In this document: one piece after another, positions 38,475-48,860 of the stretch | How positions within the stretch are numbered: the stretch's first letter is position 1 | How the letters are laid out: each line of letters starts with the position of its first letter | Assembly (NCBI GenBank): GCA_029553955.1 | Contig: JAKPJZ010000250.1 | Location: 124,001 to 188,000, forward strand | Length of the DNA: 64,000 nt | Source of the DNA: Chloroflexota bacterium | Lineage (GTDB): Bacteria; Chloroflexota; Anaerolineae; SpSt-313 | Direction: 5' to 3' | Notes under the pieces: generated by a model | The model's database searches: none | Seen by the model: the letters and a program-made list of their open reading frames with translations, nothing else | What the model was told of the DNA's origin: nothing | Position numbers and translations under genes: made by a program

Positions 38475-40328
38475 ATGCTCGCGACAGTGACGCAGTGGAT
38501 CACCCGCTCGTCGGCGTGTCTGGCTGCATGGGTGCTCCTGGCGGGCTGCACGGTGGCGCCGTACGCCACTCCTCCGCCGCCGGCAACGCCAGAGCTCGCG
38601 CCAGGCCTCAGCGCACCGCCGGCCGCCGCGCCATCGCCGAGCGGCACAACCCCGGCGACGGCCGTGCCCCCCACGGCCGGGCCCTCGCCCACCTGGAGCG
38701 GCCCGCTGCAGTGGCCCGCGGGCACGGTCGCGCTCTACGGCGTGGCCGAGCGCATAGGCGCGCAGGAGGCCCTGGAGCTCTACGCGCTCGATGCCGCGGG
38801 CTCGGCGATCAATCTGGGCGTGCGCGTCACGGCAGGCGCCCGCCTCTCCGACGACGGCCGCTGGATCGTCTACCTGGATGCGCCCCCGCCGGCCGCCGGC
38901 GCCGTCGTGGTGCGCAACCTGCAGAGCGGCGCCGCGCATACGGTCCCTCTCAGCCTGGCCGCCGGCGAGGGACCGGCCGGCCAATGGGCCTTCGACCGCG
39001 ACGGGAGCCGCCTGGCCTTCCTGGAGGTCGCCACGCCCGGCAAGGGCAAGTGCGCCGCCTGGTCGATCACCGTCGTGCAGTTGGCCGGCGGCTGGAGCGC
39101 GCGTTTCGAGCGCGCCGGCGAGTGCTCACTGCTGCCGGGCATCCCGCTCGGCTGGTCGTCTTCTGGTGACCTGCTGCTCGACGTTTTCCGCCCCTATGCT
39201 GAGCGCTGGTGGGCCAACGTCTGGGCCTTGGCCCTGCCGCCCGGCCACCCCGCGCGGCCCATCGAGTCGCTGGGCCACCGCCAGCTCCTGGCCCCCGAGG
39301 CCCAGGGCTGGGGCGCGCGCCTCTCGCCCGACGGCACGCGCCTGCTCTACCTGGCCCGCGACCCCGGCTACACCCCCGCGGGGCTGGAGGGCGCCAGCCC
39401 CGACATGGCCGTCAACCAATTGTGGACGCTGGACGTGAGCAGCCCCGGCGGCCAGCCCACACGGCTGTTCGAGGTCACCGACGGCGGCGCGCTGGCCCGC
39501 GTCGCCGCCTGGGCGCCCGGCGGCGATGCCATCCTCTGTGTGCAAGGCCGCTACCCGCCCGGCAGCGGCACTCAGAGCGCCGGGCCATTGCTTGGCGGGG
39601 CCATGCTCAAGGTCGCCGACCTCACGGGCGCCGTGCGCACCGTCGGCCCGCTGCCGGAGGAGGGCCACCTCATCGCGCTCGATTGGTGCGCCCCGTCTAC
39701 GGCGCTGGCCACGTTCACGCGCGGCACACGGCAGGCGCTCTATGCAGTAGATGTGGCCACAGGCCAGGCAACGCGCGTGGCCGAGGCGCCGCAGCTCGCC
39801 GTGCTGGGCCGTCTGCCGGCCGACGCGCGCACGCTGCCCAACCCCGAGCCGTCGCGGCCCGCTGTCAGCAGTTGGCCCACCTACGAAGATACGGAGCAAG
39901 GCTACCGCCTGCATTACCCTGCCGGCGCCACCATCGCTACCGACCAGTCCGGGCAGACCACCTTCACCCTCACCGACAACCAGACGACCTATACAATGCG
40001 AGTAGGAAAGCGGGAAGCGCCCGTTGGCACGGATGGACGCGTCATTCGGCCCGCCTCGTTTCTGGCGACCATCAGCCAGAATCCAGGCATCTTCGACATG
40101 AGCGAGATCCAAGAGTTCACCATCAACGGGGTGCCCGCGGCGCTCGTCGCCTACAGCTACAGCGATCCCAAACAAGAGCCGTGCAGCACCCAGCGCGCTC
40201 AACAGGCCCACCTTATCGGGGGCGAGCAGCTCTACATGCTGACTTGCACGGTCGCTGGCCCTGACCAGTGCGATGCCGCGGCCGTCCCCTGGTTCGGCCA
40301 GATGTTGCACAGCTTTGAGACATACTGA
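38475..40328 (+). CDS. TolB/WD40-like beta-propeller lipoprotein
   Basis: Lipobox AAWVLLAGC; WPAGTVALYGVAERIGAQEALELYALDAAG; LSPDGTRLLYLARDPGYTPAG. Confidence 0.78.
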   Translation: MLATVTQWITRSSACLAAWVLLAGCTVAPYATPPPPATPELAPGLSAPPAAAPSPSGTTPATAVPPTAGPSPTWSGPLQWPAGTVALYGVAERIGAQEALELYALDAAGSAINLGVRVTAGARLSDDGRWIVYLDAPPPAAGAVVVRNLQSGAAHTVPLSLAAGEGPAGQWAFDRDGSRLAFLEVATPGKGKCAAWSITVVQLAGGWSARFERAGECSLLPGIPLGWSSSGDLLLDVFRPYAERWWANVWALALPPGHPARPIESLGHRQLLAPEAQGWGARLSPDGTRLLYLARDPGYTPAGLEGASPDMAVNQLWTLDVSSPGGQPTRLFEVTDGGALARVAAWAPGGDAILCVQGRYPPGSGTQSAGPLLGGAMLKVADLTGAVRTVGPLPEEGHLIALDWCAPSTALATFTRGTRQALYAVDVATGQATRVAEAPQLAVLGRLPADARTLPNPEPSRPAVSSWPTYEDTEQGYRLHYPAGATIATDQSGQTTFTLTDNQTTYTMRVGKREAPVGTDGRVIRPASFLATISQNPGIFDMSEIQEFTINGVPAALVAYSYSDPKQEPCSTQRAQQAHLIGGEQLYMLTCTVAGPDQCDAAAVPWFGQMLHSFETY

Positions 40329-40499
40329 CAGGGCCTGGCAATGCCGGCGGCGGCTGCCATGCCGTGCTCCCTCTCCCACCATGCCGCAGCGGCGGCGCCA
40401 GGAGATCATGCTGCCCGACGATGCCTACGCGGTGGCCTGGCGGGCGGTGGGGCAATGATCCCCCCGTTCGGTGGCGGCTGTGCGAAAGGAGATGCCCAA

Positions 40500-41026
40500 A
40501 TGACCGGGATGCGATCTCACGTGGGCGTGGAGCGGTCCCTGGCGGCGCTGCTGGTGGTCGCGCTTTTCCTGGGCAGTTGCGCCAACCCCCACAGCTTTGG
40601 GCCGGCGCGCTGAGCGTCTCGGTCTTTGACCGCGCCAGCGGCAACACTATACTGACCCTGACGGAACACAGGCTCGCTGCCTGGGCCTCCGACGAGGTGC
40701 TGCTGGCCGCCGAAGCGCAGTACAACACCCGGCTCGTGCGCTGCAACGTGCGCAGCGGCGCAAGGACCACCAGCCGCGCCAGGGATATGGGCGACAACGT
40801 CTACGCCCCGGGCGGCGCCTACTATGCGACGATGAGCCAGCGCCCCTATGCTGGGCGGGGAGTTTATGTGCACGATGCAGAGACCGGCGCCCAGCTCTGC
40901 TCCGCCTATCACGGCGCCACCCTGATCCACATCAGTTGGTCGCCCGATGGCGGCAGAATCGCCTCGCTGGCGAGCGACGGCACGATCGCGGTGTGGACCG
41001 TGGCCGGAAAGGAAGCTGGACCATGA
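40500..41026 (+). pseudogene. Truncated/frameshifted propeller lipoprotein remnant
   Basis: Lipoprotein leader LAALLVVALFLGSCANPHSFGPAR* in one frame, WD40-like body SVSVFDRASGNTILTLTEHR...ISWSPDGGRIASLASDGTIAVWTV in another. Confidence 0.6.
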
Positions 41027-41147
41027 GCCGGAATGGAACAAGGACGCCGCGACCGGCGGGTGCATACGGCTGGGGGCCCATACGTTTGCCTGCCGAGTAG
41101 CTGCCGGATGCCAAAGCGATCTTGACACACGATGGAAGGAGGAGGCG

Positions 41148-42137
41148 ATGAAGAGGCTTGTCGCCTGCGCGATGCTTGCGGCCATCCTGGCGGCCGCCTG
41201 CACCCGACCCGCAGCCCCGGCACGCGAGGGTTTTGCCATCTACCTGCTCGCCAAGAAGCTGTCGCCGGCCGAGGTGGTCCGGGCTGATCTGCGCAGCCTC
41301 AGGTTGGAGGATACGCCGCGTCTCTCGACTGAGGACATTGTCAGCTACACCTGGGAGACGCACGAGATCACGCTGACCGCTGCGGCGGCTGAGCGGCTCG
41401 GCCAGCTCGAGATGCCGGTGGGCGGTGCGGGCATCCCCTTTGTCGTCTGTGTGGGCGAGGAGCGTATCTACAGCGGCGCGTTCTGGAGCGCCCTCTCTTC
41501 CTTGAGCTTCGATGGCGTGGTCATCATGCTGCTGCCGGGTGGGCAGCTCAACCCCATACGGATCGTGGCTGGCTTTATCGGGGAGAAGGCCGACCCGAGG
41601 TCCGACGCGAGGATACTGCAGGCGCTGGAGTCGGCAGGCAGGCTGAGGCGCGGGGCTGCCACTGTCGCGCCCGAGCCCACCGCCGCGCCGCCGCTCGTGC
41701 CCCGGGACGTGCCGGCCAGCGCCGTCGCCCGGCGCCAGGGGCAGGCCGTCGCGCTCGGGCCGGAGGACCGCCAGGCGCTCCCGGCTGCGCTGCTGGCGGC
41801 GCTCGAGGGCTCGCCTGCCGACGTGGTGGCGCTCGGGCCTGCAGCATTGGTGGAGGCCAAGGTGAGGAGTGCGATGGATGACCTGGCCTACACGTTGGAG
41901 GTCGCCTATGCGGCCCCGGTGCAGTTCGCACTGGCGTCGGATGAGCTGCCGCGCCGCTACGAGCGCGATGAGGCGCAGCGCAGCGTGGTCACGCTCGAGC
42001 GGCTGGTCGTGCTCGCCGCCGAGGACCGCCACCTGGACCTGGCCTGCCTGCCCGGCGAGGGGGAGGGGTTGATCTTTACCATCGCGCGCGGGGCTGGCAG
42101 CAGGGCGCTGGAGGAGATGATCTTCGGGAGCTCATAA
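41148..42137 (+). CDS. Lipoprotein of unknown function
   Basis: MKRLVACAMLAAILAAACTRPAAPAREG lipobox; open to 42137. Confidence 0.7.
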   Translation: MKRLVACAMLAAILAAACTRPAAPAREGFAIYLLAKKLSPAEVVRADLRSLRLEDTPRLSTEDIVSYTWETHEITLTAAAAERLGQLEMPVGGAGIPFVVCVGEERIYSGAFWSALSSLSFDGVVIMLLPGGQLNPIRIVAGFIGEKADPRSDARILQALESAGRLRRGAATVAPEPTAAPPLVPRDVPASAVARRQGQAVALGPEDRQALPAALLAALEGSPADVVALGPAALVEAKVRSAMDDLAYTLEVAYAAPVQFALASDELPRRYERDEAQRSVVTLERLVVLAAEDRHLDLACLPGEGEGLIFTIARGAGSRALEEMIFGSS

Positions 42138-42167
42138 GGGGCTGTGCCGATTTGGTCGCTGGTGCGA

Positions 42168-42325
42168 CGTTTCACCCTCACCCCTGCGGGCCAAGCCCTC
42201 GGGGCGCAGGCCCCCGCCCTCCCCCTGAGGGAGAGGGAGAAGGTGTCGGCGAGCCAACCTCACGCGCGGAAGCGGCGGGCCTGTCCCCTCTCCCCCGCAG
42301 GGGAGAGGGTTAGGGTGAGGGAACC
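42168..42325. repeat. ctcacccctgc...gggttagggtgag-type inverted repeats (same family as the permease insert)
   Basis: gcgacgtttcaccctcacccctgc ... ctccccctgagggagaggga ... cccctctcccccgcaggggagagggttagggtgaggg; shares gatgcgacgtttcaccctcacccctgc with 12820-12845. Confidence 0.82.
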
Positions 42326-42425
42326 CACGGCCTGCTCAAGGGCATATGCTGCGCTGATGCGGAACCTTGTACCACTGCAGAGCGTCCTACGTCTATGGAG
42401 GACTGCTGACCGCACGGAGGCTGCC

Positions 42426-43247
42426 GTGAGGCACGTGCATCTGGCCCTGGCCATACTGAGCATGCTGCTCGCGGGCTGCGCGATGCAGGCCGCGCCGGCG
42501 ACGATTGCGCCCGCCACGCCCGGCCCGCCCTGCAGCGACGAGGAGGCGATGGCCCTCATCCGCGGCTTTGTGGGCCGGTCTGACCTCGCGCTCACCCCAC
42601 AGCCGGCGCCCGACGAATCGCGCCCCTGGCAGCGCGAGTACACCGCCGCCCCCGGCGGTTTCTTTACCGTCGACGTCGAGCGGCGCGCGGTGATCGGCGC
42701 CATCATGCCGCCCGGCCTCGCCGGCCCCGGCGGCGTATTGGATTGTGACCAGGCGCGGCAGGCGGTGCGTGAGTTCGCCGCGGCGCACGTCGAGGGCTTT
42801 GACCGGCTGACGCTGCTCTACGACACCCTGGCCGACCACGGCACGGCCGGCGGCCGGCACTGCGAGTTCCGCTGGGGCGAGCTTTTGGGCTCGCAGCAGG
42901 CGCGCGGCATGCAGTTCGTCGCCGTCTCGGTCGACGGGGCCAGCGGCAGCATCGTCAGCTTTATGCAGCTCCTGCCCGTGCCCATTACCGTCAGCGTCGA
43001 GCCGCAGGTCAGCCGCGAGCGCGCCCTGGCCATCGCCACCGAGCGCTTTGGCGCGCACGTCACCGAGAGCACGGCGGAGCTCAGCGTGTGGTGGCGGCAC
43101 AACGACCGCGCGCAGGGGCTGTGCCTGCGCTGGCAGGTGCGGCTGCAGAGCGACGAGCCCATCAGCCCAGGGGTGCCGGAGATCATGAAGAAGGCAGCCT
43201 ACACCATCGACGCGCACACGGGCGAGGTGCTGGAAGAGACGAGGTAG
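42426..43247 (+). CDS. Lipoprotein of unknown function (PepSY-like C-terminal repeats possible)
   Basis: MRHVHLALAILSMLLAGCAMQA lipobox from GTG; VSRERALAIATERFGAHV...YTIDAHTGEVLEETR. Confidence 0.65.
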   Translation: MRHVHLALAILSMLLAGCAMQAAPATIAPATPGPPCSDEEAMALIRGFVGRSDLALTPQPAPDESRPWQREYTAAPGGFFTVDVERRAVIGAIMPPGLAGPGGVLDCDQARQAVREFAAAHVEGFDRLTLLYDTLADHGTAGGRHCEFRWGELLGSQQARGMQFVAVSVDGASGSIVSFMQLLPVPITVSVEPQVSRERALAIATERFGAHVTESTAELSVWWRHNDRAQGLCLRWQVRLQSDEPISPGVPEIMKKAAYTIDAHTGEVLEETR

Positions 43248-43253
43248 GGCCAC

Positions 43254-43724
43254 ATGGCGCAGAGCAACCGGAATACGCTCGCCGCCGCGGATGAAAACGG
43301 GGCAGCACCGCGGAGGCGCCGCGAACGCGGAGGGGATCATGCAAAGAGGCCTCCGCGTCCTCGGCGCCTCCGCGGTGCAACCGCTGCCCGGCCTGAGCAT
43401 GAGCGCGAGGCCGGCGACGGCCGCCCGGGCGCCGTCGAGCGCTGGCGCAAGTGGCAGGCGCACCAGTACCTGCCGGGCTACTTTGCCGGCGGCCGCGTGC
43501 CGCCGTTCTACCGCGGCCGGCGGCCCAACCGCTTTGGCTGCGGCCTGGTGCTGCTCGGCCTGCTGGCGACCGCCGGGGTCGCCGCGGCCGCGCTGACGGC
43601 GGCGTGGCCCTGGAGCTCGGGCACCGCGCTCGCCGTTGTGGTGTCGGTCGGCATGGCGCTCTTGCTCCTGGCGGCGGGTGCGGCGCTGCTCTGGTGGCGG
43701 CAGAATGGGCGCCGCGAGGGCTAG
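43254..43724 (+). CDS. Small two-TM membrane protein with repeat-derived N-terminal segment
   Basis: Two hydrophobic segments; QAHQYLPGYFAGGRVPPFYRGRRPNRFG; starts 7 bp after previous stop. Confidence 0.6.
   Translation: MAQSNRNTLAAADENGAAPRRRRERGGDHAKRPPRPRRLRGATAARPEHEREAGDGRPGAVERWRKWQAHQYLPGYFAGGRVPPFYRGRRPNRFGCGLVLLGLLATAGVAAAALTAAWPWSSGTALAVVVSVGMALLLLAAGAALLWWRQNGRREG
43305..43378. repeat. Inverted repeat in-frame inside the 43254-43724 ORF
   Basis: gcaccgcggaggcgccgcgaacgcggagg / cctccgcgtcctcggcgcctccgcggtgc. Confidence 0.88.
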
Positions 43725-43832
43725 GTCGTGTTCGCAAACCGTCGTAGCCTAGGGCCTTGTGCCCGTCTTGCCGTTCTGTGGCGCCAGTCTCGCCGCCCAA
43801 GACGCCCACTACGGGTTTGCGAACACGACCTA
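43722..43832. repeat. 111-bp deletion derivative of the 18545 TIR element, opposite orientation
   Basis: taggtcgtgttcgcaaacc...ggtttgcgaacacgaccta; nearly identical to reverse complement of 18545-18688 minus about 32 bp. Confidence 0.93.
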
Positions 43833-43894
43833 GGCTCGTAGCGCGCACGCCTGTGCGCCGGGCGCGTGCACCATGAGCTTCTCTGGAGGTGGCG

Positions 43895-45280
43895 ATGAGG
43901 CCAACTCGCATCTCTTCATGGTCCATGGTGGGCTTGCTCTGCGCCGGCCTGCTGCTCGCGGGCTGTGCGCGCCTGCCCTCACCTACGCCAAGGCCGCAGG
44001 CCGCGCCCGTGCTCGCCGTCGCGAGTGCGACGCCGGCCGCGCCCGCGTCGCCCGCTATCCCCGCGCAGCCCGCGCCGGCGGACCTCGAGCTGCCCAGCCA
44101 GCGCACGCTGCCGACGCCCACGCCGTACCTGCCGGACCTCACGCCGCCGCCGGGCGGCTGGATCGCCTACCTCACCCTTGAGCCGGCGAACCGCCTGGCC
44201 CTGGCCTCGCCCGACGGCACGCGCCGCGTAGTGCTCGACGAGCTCGGGCCGGTCTCGGGGTTCAGTTGGTCGCCCGACGGGCAGCGGCTGGCGGTGCTGC
44301 AGCGGGGCGACTGGCTCGCGCTCATCTCGCTCGCCGGGCCGGGCATCGTGCAGGTGAGCGACAGCGTGTGGTCGCGGCCAGCGCCCGGCTGCGCCTGGTC
44401 GCGCGACGGGCAGACGCTGGCCTACATCCGGCGCGGCCCGGTGGGCATGAACGGCGCCGCCGAGTACAGCATCTGCCTCTACGACGTCGCCACCGAGCAG
44501 ACAGCCGCGACGCCCATCAGGCCGAAAAGGTTCGCCGAGTGGGGCTGCGTGGCCGGCGAGGCTGCGCCACCCCTGGTGCCGCTGCTCCACGGGCTGGAGG
44601 CGACTCTGCAGGTGTGGGACGTGGCGGCGGGCCAGGTGGTCGCCGCCTTTGCCCACAGCGATACCGGCCTGCAGGGCAACGGCGCCGGCCACGCGGCGCT
44701 CTGGATGCCCGATGGGCGGGGCCTGGTCTTTGCGCGGATGGAGCTCGACAGGGCGCCGGTCGAGGTGCTGCAGCGATGGCCTGTGATGGATGTTGTGGTC
44801 CGCACATCACTCTACTATCCCAGCAGCCTGGCGCTCTGGCAGGTGGGCAGCGGGGTGGCGCAGACGGTGCTCGAGGCCGAGGCGCGGCGGCGCCTGTGGC
44901 CCGAGGGCTGGCTGCCCGACGGCCGGCTTGAGGTGCGCGTGATGGAGTGGGCCAGAGAGCGCTACGAGCCCGGCGAGGCGCGTGGCCCAGAGCAGGTGAG
45001 CTATCGCTACTTCCGGGTGGCCGAAGGCGGCGGGCTCGAGGCGGTGGGGACAGCGGACGTGCCCTGGTGGGCGGGCGGACAACTCCAGGCGCGGCTGGGC
45101 TGGCCTCTGGACCCGATGGGCGAGCTCTATCGGGCATGCGTGGCGCCCGACGGCGTGACCGTCGCCCTGACGCAGCGCTGCCCGGGCGAAGCCAAGGGCG
45201 GTTGCATCGCCCTGTGGCAGGGCGAAGGCGAGCCGGTGCTCTTGGCCGAGGGCCACGACCCGCAGTGGCAGCCAGGGTGA
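43895..45280 (+). CDS. TolB-like propeller lipoprotein
   Basis: Lipobox LLCAGLLLAGC; LASPDGTRRVVLDELGPVSGFSWSPDGQRLAVLQRGDWLALISL. Confidence 0.78.
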   Translation: MRPTRISSWSMVGLLCAGLLLAGCARLPSPTPRPQAAPVLAVASATPAAPASPAIPAQPAPADLELPSQRTLPTPTPYLPDLTPPPGGWIAYLTLEPANRLALASPDGTRRVVLDELGPVSGFSWSPDGQRLAVLQRGDWLALISLAGPGIVQVSDSVWSRPAPGCAWSRDGQTLAYIRRGPVGMNGAAEYSICLYDVATEQTAATPIRPKRFAEWGCVAGEAAPPLVPLLHGLEATLQVWDVAAGQVVAAFAHSDTGLQGNGAGHAALWMPDGRGLVFARMELDRAPVEVLQRWPVMDVVVRTSLYYPSSLALWQVGSGVAQTVLEAEARRRLWPEGWLPDGRLEVRVMEWARERYEPGEARGPEQVSYRYFRVAEGGGLEAVGTADVPWWAGGQLQARLGWPLDPMGELYRACVAPDGVTVALTQRCPGEAKGGCIALWQGEGEPVLLAEGHDPQWQPG

Positions 45281-45284
45281 GGGG

Positions 45285-45520
45285 GTCCTCCTACTGTTCG
45301 CCCCGTGAGGGAGAGCAGGTTGGCATCGCCGCATCCGCTGCATGGCACAGGCCGGGCTGCGGGTATGGCTGGCGCGAGCAACATCCTCCACCTGAGGGGA
45401 ACGCGCTGGTACTGCGGCACATGGTGCACAGCGCATGCTAGGCGGCGAGCGTAGCTGGCGCGGACAGCCCATTCCCCCTCGCGGGGGGAACGGTAGGGGG
45501 TCGACCAACCACGGAGACGC
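45285..45520. repeat. Inverted-repeat-bounded intergenic element
   Basis: gggggtcctcctactgttcgccccgtgagggaga ... attccccctcgcggggggaacggtagggggtcgacc; related to 50140-50280. Confidence 0.6.
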
Positions 45521-45545
45521 GTGTGCCTATGGATGAGGAGGTGAC

Positions 45546-48500
45546 ATGATCGCATCGCAGCGGATCATGCGGCTGGCGGCGGGCCTGTGCGCGCTGGCGC
45601 TGCTCGCGGGGTGCGCGGCGCCACCACCGGCCACGCCATCGCCAGCCGCGGCAATGGCCAGCCCGAGCGCAAGGACCGCCACGCCTGCAGCCGAGCCGAG
45701 CCCCACACCTTGGAGCAAGCTGCGGCCACCGGCCGGCACGGTGGCCCTCTACGGCGTGGGCACGCAGGAGCGCTGGGAACTCTACGCCCTCGACGCCGCC
45801 GGCCTGGCGATGGCCCTGGGGGTGAGCATCCCCAGGAGCGCGCTCCTCTCACCCGATGGCCGCTGGCTGGCGCAGCTCGACGCGCCCGAGGGCGAGGCGC
45901 GCGCCGTGCTGATACGCAACCTGCAGCAGGGGCAGAGCTACACCAGCCCGCTCGGCCAGGCCTGCAGCGGGCCGATGTGCCTGGCGGGGCTCTGGGCCTT
46001 TGACCGCGAGGGCACGCGCCTGGCATCGGTGGAGGTGACGCGGCAGGGCTGGGCGCTCGCCATCGTCGATCTGCGGGACGGCTCGAGCCGGCGCTTCGAC
46101 CCCGTGCAGGCCGATGCCGGCGGCTACAACCTGCAGCCGGGCCATCCGCTCGGCTGGGCGGCGACGGGGGAGCTCGTGATCTCGTGCTTCACCCCCTTCT
46201 CTGGGGGCGGCCGGTCCGGCGTGTGGGCGCTGAGCCTGCCCGCTGGGGATGGCCCCATCGCGGCGCGCCGCCTGCTCGGCCCCGACTCCTACGCGACGCT
46301 GGCGCTCTCGCCCGACGGCACGCGCCTGCTCTACCTGGCGCGTGACCCGGCCTACACGCCGGCCGGCTACACGGCCATCGAGGGCAGCTATGACGACGTG
46401 GCCGTGAACCAGCTCTGGTCGCTCGATATCGCCAGCGGCATGGGCACCAGGCTCGTGGAGGTCGCCGACGGCGGCGCTCTGGCCGGCGCCGCGGCCTGGT
46501 CGCCCGACGGCCACGAGGCGCTCTTTGCCCAGGGGCGCTATGGCGACGCAGACGTATTGGAGTCGCTGGCCCTGAAGGCGGTCGATAGCGCTGGCGCTGT
46601 GCGCGCGGTCTGCAGCCTGCCGGCGCAGCGCGCGCTGTTTGGCCTGCATTGGTGCCGGCCCGACCTGGCCCTGGCGGTCATCTTTACCGACGACGAGCTA
46701 AGCGAGCTCCACCTGATGGACCTGGCCACGGGCCGCAGCGACTTTGTGGCCAAGGGCCGCTGGGTGAGCGTGGTGGCGACCGGTCTGCCCCAGACCGACC
46801 CTGACCCGGGGGAGCCCGGCGCGGCCACCTCGTCGGTAGTGGATGGCTGGAGTGGCGTCGTCGTGCGGCTCGACTCTCAGGCCCAGTTCGACGACTATTT
46901 CCTGCGCGCCGATGGTGAAAAGTTCGGCATCGACGGCTCGGCTGCCGGCCTGAGCTGCCCGCTGGAAGGTGCGGCTGGGCAGGGAGGTACGATCCGCGTG
47001 TGGGGGCGGCTGTACGACGATGTGCCCGACGCCTTTGGCCGCCAGATTGTGGTCGAGCGCCTCGAGTATGCCACGGGCAGCGCGCCGCCCCCGGGGCAGA
47101 TTGTCTACGTCAACCCCGATGGCCGGCTGCGCCTGGCCGGCACCGATGGGCAGAGTGTGCCGGGCCCCAGGGCCTACGAGCGCGCAACAGCACTCGCCTG
47201 GTCGCCCGACGGGCGCCTGCTGGCCTACGTCGACCAGCAGCCCGGCGGCTGGGGCGCGGCCTACGTCTACGACATGGCCACTGGGCGCACGGAGCCGGTC
47301 TCGCGGGCAACGCAGCCCGTGGGGCAGGTTTCCTGGTCACCCGACGGCCGCTACCTGGCGCTCGACTGTGGCACGAGCATAGTGCGCAGCCTGGAGATCG
47401 TCGAGGTGGCGACGCAGACCTTTGTCAGCCCGCTCGAGGCGGTCGGCTACGCCTGGTCGCCCGATGGCCGTCAGCTCGTCGTGGGCCGGCGCCGGCCCGT
47501 GCAGCCCCCGCTGCCCTATGAGATCGGCGATTCGCTCAGCCTGGCCCTGGTCGAGCCCGGCCTGCCGCCGCGCGTGCTCCTGGAGGGCACGGCCGACGTG
47601 CTCTACCGCCCACTGGCCTGGCTGCCCGACGGGCGCATCATCTACCGGCGCACCGACCGGCCCGACAAGACCACGGGCGGCCAGGATTCCCTGTGGACGA
47701 CGCGGCTCGACGGCGCGGCCGTGCAGAGCGAGCCCGCACACGACATCCCCCTGGCCTACGACCCGCAGGCCCTGCTGGCGCGCCTGCCGGCCGGGCTGCG
47801 CGACACGGCCGGCGCCTTCTCTTGGGCGCCCGACGGGCGGTGGGTCACTTTCCAGGCGGGCGGTTACCCGCACTGGGGAGTGTATCTCTTCGACACGCAA
47901 ACGGGCGACGCGCCGCGCTGCCTGGCCGATGGCACCAGCCCCGCCTGGCGGCCGGGGGTTGCCGCCATGCCCGGCCCGCTGCCCACGCCCAACTATCGCG
48001 CGCCCCAAGCGTTCGAGACCTACACCGTGACCTCGACCTCGCCCGACGGCCTGTGGACCGCCGAGGCGTTCGACGCCCTGCCGGCGTCTGGCGGGGGCAT
48101 AAGCAGCGACTATTACACCCGGCTGACCGTGGCCCGCGCCGATGGCACCGCGGCGTGGACGCTGGTCGACACATGGCAGCGCTGGGGCCTCGGCTACTTG
48201 GTGCCGCGGCCGTTCCACTGGTCGCTCGACGGGCGCTCGCTCTACTTTACCAACCGGCCGGTCCCCGACGGCTGCCCCTACTTTGTCAACGGCAGCGACC
48301 TGCAGCGCGTGGACCTGCAGAGCGGCCACGTGACGCAGCTCGCCCCGGCGCTGGGCTTCTGGCTGGCCCTCTCGCCCGACGAGCGCACGCTGGCCGCCGG
48401 CGGCTCGGGGCGCTTGACCCTGCGTGACCTGGCGACGGGGCTCGAGCGCGAGCTGCGGTTGTCGCCGGCTGAGGTCTATGCGCCGCTGGGCAAGATTGTC

Positions 48501-48746
48501 TGGTCGCCCGATGGCGCCGCGCTCGTGCTCACGGTTGCCAACGACCCGTGCAGCACGCGCCCAAGGACGCACTCCATCGTACGGGTCGAGGCGGCCACGC
48601 TGGCGGCGACCACACTGCTCGAGCGCGATCCCCGCCTCTTCACCAGCGAGGCGTGGCCCGAGGCGCGCCGGGTGCTCCTGGCCGACCAAGGCAAGGGCCG
48701 CTGGTGGCTCGACCCCGGCAGCGGTGAGCTCACGTGCGCAGAGTAG
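45546..48746 (+). CDS. Large TolB/WD40-like propeller lipoprotein
   Basis: Lipobox LALLAGCAAPPP; PPAGTVALYGVGTQERWELYALDAAG; many WSPDGR motifs; paralogous to the distal half of 31953-35699. Confidence 0.82.
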   Translation: MIASQRIMRLAAGLCALALLAGCAAPPPATPSPAAAMASPSARTATPAAEPSPTPWSKLRPPAGTVALYGVGTQERWELYALDAAGLAMALGVSIPRSALLSPDGRWLAQLDAPEGEARAVLIRNLQQGQSYTSPLGQACSGPMCLAGLWAFDREGTRLASVEVTRQGWALAIVDLRDGSSRRFDPVQADAGGYNLQPGHPLGWAATGELVISCFTPFSGGGRSGVWALSLPAGDGPIAARRLLGPDSYATLALSPDGTRLLYLARDPAYTPAGYTAIEGSYDDVAVNQLWSLDIASGMGTRLVEVADGGALAGAAAWSPDGHEALFAQGRYGDADVLESLALKAVDSAGAVRAVCSLPAQRALFGLHWCRPDLALAVIFTDDELSELHLMDLATGRSDFVAKGRWVSVVATGLPQTDPDPGEPGAATSSVVDGWSGVVVRLDSQAQFDDYFLRADGEKFGIDGSAAGLSCPLEGAAGQGGTIRVWGRLYDDVPDAFGRQIVVERLEYATGSAPPPGQIVYVNPDGRLRLAGTDGQSVPGPRAYERATALAWSPDGRLLAYVDQQPGGWGAAYVYDMATGRTEPVSRATQPVGQVSWSPDGRYLALDCGTSIVRSLEIVEVATQTFVSPLEAVGYAWSPDGRQLVVGRRRPVQPPLPYEIGDSLSLALVEPGLPPRVLLEGTADVLYRPLAWLPDGRIIYRRTDRPDKTTGGQDSLWTTRLDGAAVQSEPAHDIPLAYDPQALLARLPAGLRDTAGAFSWAPDGRWVTFQAGGYPHWGVYLFDTQTGDAPRCLADGTSPAWRPGVAAMPGPLPTPNYRAPQAFETYTVTSTSPDGLWTAEAFDALPASGGGISSDYYTRLTVARADGTAAWTLVDTWQRWGLGYLVPRPFHWSLDGRSLYFTNRPVPDGCPYFVNGSDLQRVDLQSGHVTQLAPALGFWLALSPDERTLAAGGSGRLTLRDLATGLERELRLSPAEVYAPLGKIVWSPDGAALVLTVANDPCSTRPRTHSIVRVEAATLAATTLLERDPRLFTSEAWPEARRVLLADQGKGRWWLDPGSGELTCAE

Positions 48747-48796
48747 GGCAGAGGCAATGCCATGCATCAAGCCTGTCAACTGGCAGGCCAGACACT

Positions 48797-48846
48797 AAGC
48801 TCGTGATGCGCACGCCTGTGCGCACAGGCGTGCGCATCACGAGCTT
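48797..48846. repeat. 50-bp perfect palindrome
   Basis: aagctcgtgatgcgcacgcctgtgc|gcacaggcgtgcgcatcacgagctt. Confidence 0.95.
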
Positions 48847-48860
48847 CTCTGGAGGTGGCG

